From: Arsenophonus sp052174475
GTDB taxonomy: Bacteria; Pseudomonadota; Gammaproteobacteria; Enterobacterales; Enterobacteriaceae
Length of the DNA stretch: 64,000 bases
Reading direction: 5' to 3'
NCBI GenBank assembly: GCA_052174475.1
Contig: JBQMRO010000029.1
Span: forward strand, 248,001-312,000
Part shown: positions 57,041-64,000 of the stretch, in pieces
Layout: each line of letters begins with the position of its first letter
Position numbering within the stretch: position 1 is the first letter of the stretch
Position numbers and translations under genes: made by a program
Notes under the pieces: generated by a model
Databases searched by the model: none
Told to the model about the DNA's origin: nothing
Seen by the model: only the letters and a program-made list of their open reading frames with translations

Positions 57041-57491
57041 TTACAGTTTATTCACCAATTTGTCAATGATATTGCTATTAGCATCTATATCAACGGAACA
57101 TTTAATTATTTTTATTTACTTGAAATTACTAATATAACAACTTATTTATGCAATTTCATGTACATGTTTGCTCAGTATCAATTTTAATTTTCACCTGAGC
57201 AATGATCTTGTTATATCCAATTTCAGTTTATACTTTAGTTTCTTTGATTGTTTGAGCTTATTGTTTATTAGTTTCCTTAAAAATTTTATGCTTTTATTTT
57301 TCTTAGTTTTTCAGTCGCATTAGCTTTTGTTCAGTTTAAGCTTTTAGCTCGATCTGCATAAGATAATAACCGTCAGCAATTTTTTATATTTTCAATCGTT
57401 GCTATAGAATTGGTGAGCATATATAACTTCATATAAAATAAACAGGACTAACACAAATTAGTGAATTAATAATTATTGAATTAAGATTCAT
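57041..57491 (-). pseudogene. atpF: atpF remnant, copy 2
   Basis: Aligns with intact atpF at 43426-43896. The ATG survives at 57489-57491, but frame breaks and stops occur throughout and the membrane helix is disrupted. Confidence 0.9.
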
Positions 57492-57540
57492 CACACAATA
57501 CTTTGTAAAATACAAAGTATTGATGTTCTTTTTCCACATT

Positions 57541-57560
57541 TAGCTTAGCTTAGCTTAGCT
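57541..57560. repeat. tandem TAGCT repeat
   Basis: Four perfect copies of TAGCT immediately after the atpE stop and before the atpF remnant. The matching place in copy 1 has no such repeat. Probably slippage expansion. Confidence 0.8.
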
Positions 57561-57562
57561 TA

Positions 57563-57802
<240 letters not shown>

Positions 57803-57853
57803 AACAGTTCTCCAGTTTGTTTTAGTTAAATAAAATTTATTAAAAAGTTAAAA

Positions 57854-58687
57854 TTAATGCTCTTCTGATGCCATCGATAAATAAACGATGGTTAGAACCA
57901 TAAAAATAAAAGCTTGCAACGTAATAATCAGTATATGGAAAATCGCCCAGGGTAGGTTAAGTATCCATTGAGACCACCAAGGTAACAAAGCTGCAATAAG
58001 AATGAAGATTAATTCACCTGCATACATATTACCAAATAATCGTAAACTTAGAGATACCGGTTTAGATAGCAGATTAATACTTTCTAGAATTAAATTGATA
58101 GGAATAAAAATAGGATGATTGAATGGTTGTAAAGTTAATTCTTTTGTAAATCCACTTAATCCTTTTATTTTGATACTATAGAAAATAATTAAGATAAATA
58201 CACCAATTGCCATTGACATAGTAATGCTTACATCTGCGGTTGGAACAACACGCAATGCAGGCAAACCTAGGTAATGCTCTCCGATATAGGGAAGTAAATC
58301 GATTGGTAATAAATCCATGGTATTCATTAACAACACCCAAACAAACACCGTTAAAGCTAAAGGTGCAATAACTTTGCTCTTACCATGATACATATCACAA
58401 ACGGTATTATCGACAAAACCTATGACCATTTCTATTGCAGTTTGTAACTTACCAGGTACACCACTAGTTGTATTAATGGCAATTTTTCTAAAGATCCATA
58501 AAAAAGTAATTCCAAGGACAATCGAGAAAAAAAGCGAATCAATATTTAACGTCCAAAACGTTGGATTATTGTGATGATAAGGATCAACTAATTTTAAGGT
58601 ACGCAGATCGAACTGAAAATTATTTAAATGGTGTCCTATATAATTTCCCACAGTCATCACTTCTCCTGAAATGGACATTGTAGACAT
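57854..58687 (-). CDS. atpB: ATP synthase Fo a subunit (the only intact copy)
   Basis: Stator membrane subunit that forms the proton half-channels beside the c ring. 277 residues (E. coli 271). Multi-pass protein with the conserved KPVSLSLRLFGNMYAGELIF segment containing the essential arginine, and ending HILIITLQAFIFM and YLSMASEEH. The annotated ATG at 58685-58687 corresponds to the E. coli start with three extra codons; an internal ATG at codon 11 (MTVGNYIGHH) has a stronger AGGAG just upstream and may be used. Copy 1 atpB is a pseudogene. Confidence 0.96.
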   Translation of the reverse strand: MSTMSISGEVMTVGNYIGHHLNNFQFDLRTLKLVDPYHHNNPTFWTLNIDSLFFSIVLGITFLWIFRKIAINTTSGVPGKLQTAIEMVIGFVDNTVCDMYHGKSKVIAPLALTVFVWVLLMNTMDLLPIDLLPYIGEHYLGLPALRVVPTADVSITMSMAIGVFILIIFYSIKIKGLSGFTKELTLQPFNHPIFIPINLILESINLLSKPVSLSLRLFGNMYAGELIFILIAALLPWWSQWILNLPWAIFHILIITLQAFIFMVLTIVYLSMASEEH

Positions 58688-58734
58688 GATGTTTTTACCC
58701 TTTGCTGGTTTAACAGGTTCAACTATTCAATTAT

Positions 58735-59105
58735 AGTTGAACTAATGATATGAATAAACATTATAGCTAAATAGACCATACCTTATGCTAAAAGTACTGC
58801 TATAAATATAAATATAAATATAAAAAATTACTAATACAGTTATTGTTATAGTAACATTTTATTACCTAATCATAACTAAAAGTTATACCATATGAATATG
58901 AGCATTTTTACTACTTTTTGATAAAGCATTAACTGTATAAATAGAATATTAGGTAATCAACATACTAATCTACCAATAAAACCAGAGAATCTCTCCTATT
59001 CTGAACTATTCATGTAAAAACTATATCAAAATTACAAGGCGCATTAACTAAAATAACAAGAGTTTTAAAGAAACTTTATCTTTGCAGAAGGATAAAAATA
59101 GACAT
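58735..59105 (-). pseudogene. atpI: atpI remnant, copy 2
   Basis: From ATG at 59103-59105 the complement reads MSIFILLQR, later FWGFIGRLV and LPNILFIQ, aligning with the E. coli AtpI segments MSVSLVSRN, FWGVSAISG and LPNVLFMIF. Stops and frameshifts are frequent, including an ATAAAT tandem repeat near 58802-58825. AtpI assists c-ring assembly and is not essential, consistent with its loss in both copies. Confidence 0.65.
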
Positions 59106-59200
59106 GACTCTTATAGTTTTCCCAATGTTTTGAACCTTAAATTGCTAATTATATTATAAAACTACCTTTTCTCAAGAGTATCAATAGAAAGAATCTAAAA

Positions 59201-59228
59201 ATTATACTATTCTTTAAAATGAACTCAA
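59201..59228 (-). promoter_or_regulatory. atp promoter, copy 2
   Basis: Minus strand TTGAGT (59223-59228), 16 bases, TATAAT (59201-59206), about 95 bases before atpI. The same boxes and spacing are conserved in copy 1. Confidence 0.65.
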
Positions 59229-59245
59229 TCTATAAATAACGAAAA

Positions 59246-61204
59246 CATGAACCTAGCACATTACGATTTTTTAAAATATTCATGAATTAAGTGCTATTTT
59301 ATACTCTGCGGTATATTAATTTCTTCAAGAATTAATCCAAATGATTCGAAACAACGTTTTACCAAAACATAAAAGTAGAAATCAGAGCGACTGCTATTCG
59401 TAATTTCCAGTATAACCGGATATTTATCTAAAGCATTTTTTTATGATATCTCCTTTCTACCTAAGAAAGGAATTATGATAATTTTTTTAAATTTTTATAA
59501 CACTAAAAAAAGGCTATTACATACAGTAATGTAGCCAACTTGGCATCAATTTTTTCATCACGTAGTATTTCCGCCTACAGTAACGATTATCAAAATTTTT
59601 AAGCAATGCTCTAGTGGTAAGTCGATGAAGCTTGGATGCAATTATATTTAAGGATAATGACTAAAAGTATATTTTTCGATGAATTTATTACTTTTACGTA
59701 TAAGGAACTGAGGGATTATTTTCGTTTCTTTTACTTTATAGTAGAAACATAGGGATAACTGGACTAACAGACATGATAAATGCGAATAGGATGACTATTT
59801 TACCTCAATAGCGAAATAAATCCATAGGGTAATTTACTCTAATATAAAATCCTTCTTCCTCCTGTTAAATTGATTTTTACTATTGATTATAGCTGGAATA
59901 AATTTATTAAAAATATACACTGAAAGCGTTAGTTTTTGAACGTGTCACTCTATTGAGTAAATGTTTGTCTGTAGAACTTGTGCCATTAGTGAGTCCAGGA
60001 CCGATACTGCTGCGCTTATTCTGAAATTACCACAACTGTTTTCTGACAAAGTTGTAAGTAAAAATTCTGGAGTTCATATTATTTCAAATCTACCTAGCAC
60101 TATTAGCATAACAGGTTCATATTTTATCCGACTAAACTAGTAAGCACATTGCTTTTGCTATCCCGCATTTTCTTTGGCTTTTTTTAACAAAAATTAGCAT
60201 AACTCGACGCTCTGTTTTTAGCTGCCCAATCATATTTATTTCGCAGTGAGCACGCAAATATGGTATCGAGATTGATATCTTCTCTGCCATATACGCTTAT
60301 GGTTGATAAATTAATTAATATCTGCATGTTCATATCTCCGTCACTCCTGAGAGTCTTTATGTTAAATTCTTATATGGCAATGCGTTATTCTTTAAAAAAG
60401 ATTGGTTAAAGAAATCTGACGAGGTGCCTGTCATCCGGTTGATACATTACAGTGATAACTTAATAAATCCAAAATTCCTGGTTTTTGGCATAATTTGAGA
60501 TAGGAAGCAGTGACGGCGTTATATGGAAGTTACAATACGGATGTTACTAGAAAGTACATTTCTCTAAAAAGACAAAATAAGTCTGGTATAGCACTAAATA
60601 CCTTTAGCGCTAACAACTTAAATGCCTCGATATCCACTTCAAAACTGCGGCATTAATGATGGATCGCGGATCATCGCTAGATCACCAGATTACAGTAATG
60701 ACACTAGACTACTCCCTAACACAGAAAGGGATGATCTGGCGTTATATTAGGTATATTCGTCTAAGCATTTTAAGATGGTGTTTTTTTATTATGGTTTGTT
60801 GTTAAAATGTAAATGAAGCACATCATTACCTAAGTTGTATAAGGCGCTTAAGATGACAGGTTATAAAATCTAGCTTTTCGTTTTGATTAAAGAATTTCTG
60901 CTGTACAGATCCATGCAAATGTGTTCTGTATGAAAAATACTACTTTTATCAACGCTTAGAATGGCAAACAGGCAACAGAATTGTTGTCAAAAGAATGCAC
61001 AAAATGGAATAATTATAGTTATTAAGATTTAACTATGGTTAGTATCTCTAAAATTATTACATTAGATAAAAGAATACACACTCCGATAAAAGTTTAACTT
61101 ACAATAGACCCAAGCCAAGTAAACTGATTCTGCTTATTATTAGCAATAACCAATAGCTCTTTGTTTTTCAGTTAAGAGCGATTAAGTTTTCTAACTATAA
61201 GTAA
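59246..61204 (+). mobile_element. decayed IS91-family element upstream of atp copy 2
   Basis: About 1.96 kb. The transposase region, around 60260-60420, shows the HISVT-type motif position. The downstream text is colinear with the copies at 4437 and 45614. Right end GCGATTAAGTTTTCTAAC. It abuts GAAAACATGAAC at the same point as copy 1. Confidence 0.65.
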
Positions 61205-61224
61205 AACGATCCTACACAATGAAA

Positions 61225-62120
61225 TCTACTTAGTTCATATCTTTTTATTCAGCAATATAGCTGTTCACATTTTGAATGTTAAACTCCTTATTAATAACGC
61301 TATATTATCCAGCCTTATTAGGCGATGGTAACTAATTTTATGCTCGTTAGCAAAGATTTTGTACCATTTTTCTTCATCCAAGCAAAGTATGAACTCTTTA
61401 TTGATGATCGGGTTAAGAAAATATCTAACACAGACTGTGAATTAAGCTCTTCAAGAGTCTTATTGCTCGCGTAACTCTGTCAATTTCTAGCAATTAAAGA
61501 CCGTAATTTTTCTTTCCTTTTTATTTCTTTTCTTCCGTGTTTTAACTTTCCTATGTGCAAAATAACACTTTCCTTTAAAAGATTTATGGAAAAATATTTC
61601 ATCGATTTCACTAATACCACTTAATGCACATAAGTTGACTATTTCTGCTGAAGCAAGAAACAGTGATGTCATTTAAATGTTGTTTAAATCAATGGTTATT
61701 TGTTTTGTTTACTACCGTAAAATCAAGTTATTTAACATATATCGAAGATAATTAAACTTTTATCCTTGTGATGTAGTTTTGCAATATGGCTTCCGGTAGG
61801 ATTTCTAAATGTTTTCCTTCAATCAAGGATTTTATAACGATATCGCTATAACCATAGTGACTGGGTTTCTTTCCCCTCACTGGATAACATGTTCATTATG
61901 ATAATATGGACAGGATAAAGTGGGATTAGTTGCTTCAATGAATGCATCAAGATCATCCGATAGATTATTGCGCTGAACCAACTAATAAGATGCAGATTTA
62001 TATTGACATAAAATGAAGAAAGAGTCTACATAAATCTATATGAATGTTTGTTTTGATGGTAAACGCTGTAGCGAAAATCCTTTATATAGTATAAAAAATG
62101 GGTGTTATACTAACAGACTT
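61225..62120 (-). mobile_element. decayed IS1595-family element
   Basis: The minus-strand fragment at 61487-61672 reads TSLFLASAEIV and GISEIDEIFFHKSFKGKC, followed by a basic KTRKKRNKKER stretch. This is the first catalytic aspartate region (EADETFFxxSxKG) of ISXO2/IS1595 transposases. The remainder is broken. The end is the complement of TTTTCGCTACAG. Confidence 0.75.
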
Positions 62121-63167
62121 TGTCAACATAACCTTAAAACATTGCTATAGATAATCGCTGAGTGATATTTACACTCTTTATATCTAAACTATGACAAAAG
62201 TATATTTTTTGATTTCACAGAAAAACTAAAAAACGTACAGCAGTGGGCAGAAATAAATCAAGAAATAGATAAAACCGTTAAACACTATTGCATAAATAAA
62301 CACCTACAAAGACTAACTGGTTATCGCAAGATAGTTTTATGATACTGATTGGCTACTTGAACAGAAAAAAGTTTATAAAGTAAAATAAAAATATTCCAAA
62401 ATCAGGGTATAAGTCTCCTTGATGATTTATTAACATCAGATGATATGCCAGTGGAGCGCGTTAGATAGTCTGTATCATAAATACAAAGGTTTTGATGTGT
62501 GTAGCGATGCTACTTTTTTAAAATTACCATAGCTTATCTTAACGCTTGCAAGTAATAAATCATAAATAAGGCTATATGATTGAGCAGGCGGCAGAGAGGT
62601 ACAAAAAGGTCAGTAAGGTATTGAAAGATATTGTTAACCTGTTTAATCAGGTTGGCAATACAAAAACAATAAGGAATCTTAGAATTTAGCGAATACAATC
62701 AAGGAAAAAAGTGTTTAGATAAATTCATTAAATAGTGCATAAGAAATGAATATTAAACTATGGAACAACGTAAAAAGCTTTTTTTAAGGAACAATATAAT
62801 CCAACTACCAAAATTTGGAAATTTAGTATCATAAAAATAGTAGATGCAATAATCTACCTTGTTTTTATTATTTAAAATAATAAGATATGGTGAAGAAATT
62901 ACATTTATGATGCAGTATTGCTCACAGAGCATATTAAACAGGAAAAAGAAAAATAGTGAATTCAAAAAAAAGTAAGAATGATATAGATGATTGTCGCAAT
63001 TTACGGGAAGATGTTTTTCTCTATATTAATGCTAATATACTTTTATCTAAATTACATGATTTGCTAAATGAAGTTCCAGATAAAAAATAAAATATTTCAT
63101 TATTAAGACTCTCTAAAAATAGAGAGCAATACATGTAGTTTACATAAAATTTAATTCAAAAATAAAT
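62121..63167 (+). other. unassigned region with coding traces
   Basis: Not a repeat of anything else in the window. Plus-strand readings in shifting frames include NVQQWAEINQEIDKTVKHY (near 62235), SLLDDLLTSDDMPVERV (near 62415) and VSKVLKDIVNLFNQVGN (near 62610). A small clean frame from GTG at 62956 to the stop at 63090 contains DDCRNLREDVFLYINANILL. These look like former phage or plasmid genes, but no family could be named. Confidence 0.35.
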
Positions 63168-63815
63168 GAGTTATACTTATTTATGGTGTATATGGTTCGG
63201 AGATGCTACTGTATTCTAATAATTAATTTTATGGATGATCTCAACAATAGAAATATGTAATATGGCATAAAAAGTTTATCTTATAGGTGTCCACAAAATC
63301 AGATATTATTTATAATCTCTTGTATTAACTCATCGTAATGGTGTCAAGTAGCTGATAGCTACTGCTGTTGAGACGGAGCTCGAAGCCATACTACAAATAG
63401 TATAATGAACTCTAAATTTGGCGTCGGACGTGTTCCTACAATGACCCATTGTCCGTAACGATTTCGACCCAGAAGTCTATACAGATTGCTGTGAGCGATG
63501 TTGAGATAAAAGCCCTAAGGTTAAAAAGGAAACTGAAGAAGTAACGGAATATCTACAAGAGCTTGTTACTACCGCCTTATATGAAGCGTGCAAAAGCGTC
63601 GAATAGTTGTCATCATGCTTTTTCATATAATAAAGCCATAATACTGTAATTTTCAGGAAGTCCTAGGATTATTTCTCGGTGAAAAGTACACGCTCTCTCT
63701 GAGAGCTTCCCTAATCAGCAAACTAAAATAGCAATGGATCAAAGAATATTAGAAATACTCCTAATATGATTTAGGAGATATGCCTACATTTATTTCTTTA
63801 ACTATGGTGTAATAA
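63168..63815 (+). mobile_element. IS256-family 5' fragment
   Basis: Begins at GAGTTATACTTATTTATGG and follows the IS256 sequence for about 650 bases, then breaks off. Confidence 0.7.
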
Positions 63816-63869
63816 AAATTATTAATAAACCTGATGTATAGCAGTTAGGTTACATTAAATAGTTTTTTA

Positions 63870-64000
63870 TCCTTAAATTAAATGTTGTTTACCACCGGAA
63901 AAAAGAGCAAGTTAAATCCACTTTAGCTATTTCCAGCTATTTTAAACAGACGAAAGCAACTTAAGTACTATTGAAATGGTTACTTTTTCAAACTAAAGCA
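63870..64000 (-). mobile_element. IS256-family fragment, opposite orientation
   Basis: Matches the inverted IS256 3' region (ACTATTGAAATGGTTACTTT, like the copies at 3780 and 31840) and runs off the window end. Facing the fragment before it, this suggests recombination between two inverted IS256 copies or an inserted second copy. Confidence 0.6.

Overview
The window is a piece of a low-GC, heavily eroded Enterobacterales chromosome. Every recognisable gene (yqjA, alx, hns, gltX, pta-ackA, the atp operon with glmU, tRNA-Val and tRNA-Ala) is closest in recalled sequence and gene order to Escherichia coli/Sodalis-type bacteria. Only 15 protein genes look intact, covering about 14.5 kb (roughly 23%) of 64 kb. 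The rest is pseudogenes and dead insertion sequences. That combination points to an insect endosymbiont in mid genome reduction; the exact genus is not determined.

Layout. 0-10 kb: yqjA and alx, neighbours in E. coli, now separated by stacked IS256, IS481 and IS91 remnants. 10.5-11.1 kb: hns with its own promoter and terminator. 11.6-19 kb: IS256, IS481 and IS1595 remnants and a decayed integrase on the 3' side of tRNA-Val. 19.3-21.5 kb: tRNA-Val, gltX, tRNA-Ala, the ancestral E. coli arrangement. 22.6-25 kb: four abutting IS fragments. 25-28.5 kb: pta and ackA, followed by the decayed yfbV-yfbU-yfbT-yfbS series in E. coli order; yfbS is split by an IS91 that itself contains an IS256. 38.8-61 kb: two direct copies of the atp operon. 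61-64 kb: IS1595, an unassigned stretch and IS256 remnants.

The central finding is the duplicated ATP synthase operon. Copy 1 (38.8-45.6 kb) keeps intact atpF, atpH and atpD, while its atpI, atpB, atpE, atpA, atpG and atpC are broken. Copy 2 (51.1-59.2 kb) keeps intact atpB, atpE, atpA, atpG and atpC, while its atpI, atpF, atpH and atpD are broken. The two damaged operons together supply exactly one intact copy of each of the eight F1Fo subunits. The enzyme must therefore be assembled from two transcription units, neither sufficient alone. Both copies retain a sigma70-like promoter at the same relative position, and the same IS91 lies just upstream of each.

Functionally, the intact set covers energy (F1Fo ATP synthase, Pta-AckA substrate-level phosphorylation), cell-wall precursor synthesis (GlmU), translation (GltX, two tRNAs), nucleoid structure (H-NS) and membrane or pH homeostasis (YqjA, Alx). 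All transposases of the four IS families appear inactive, so the IS expansion is over and the remains are decaying.
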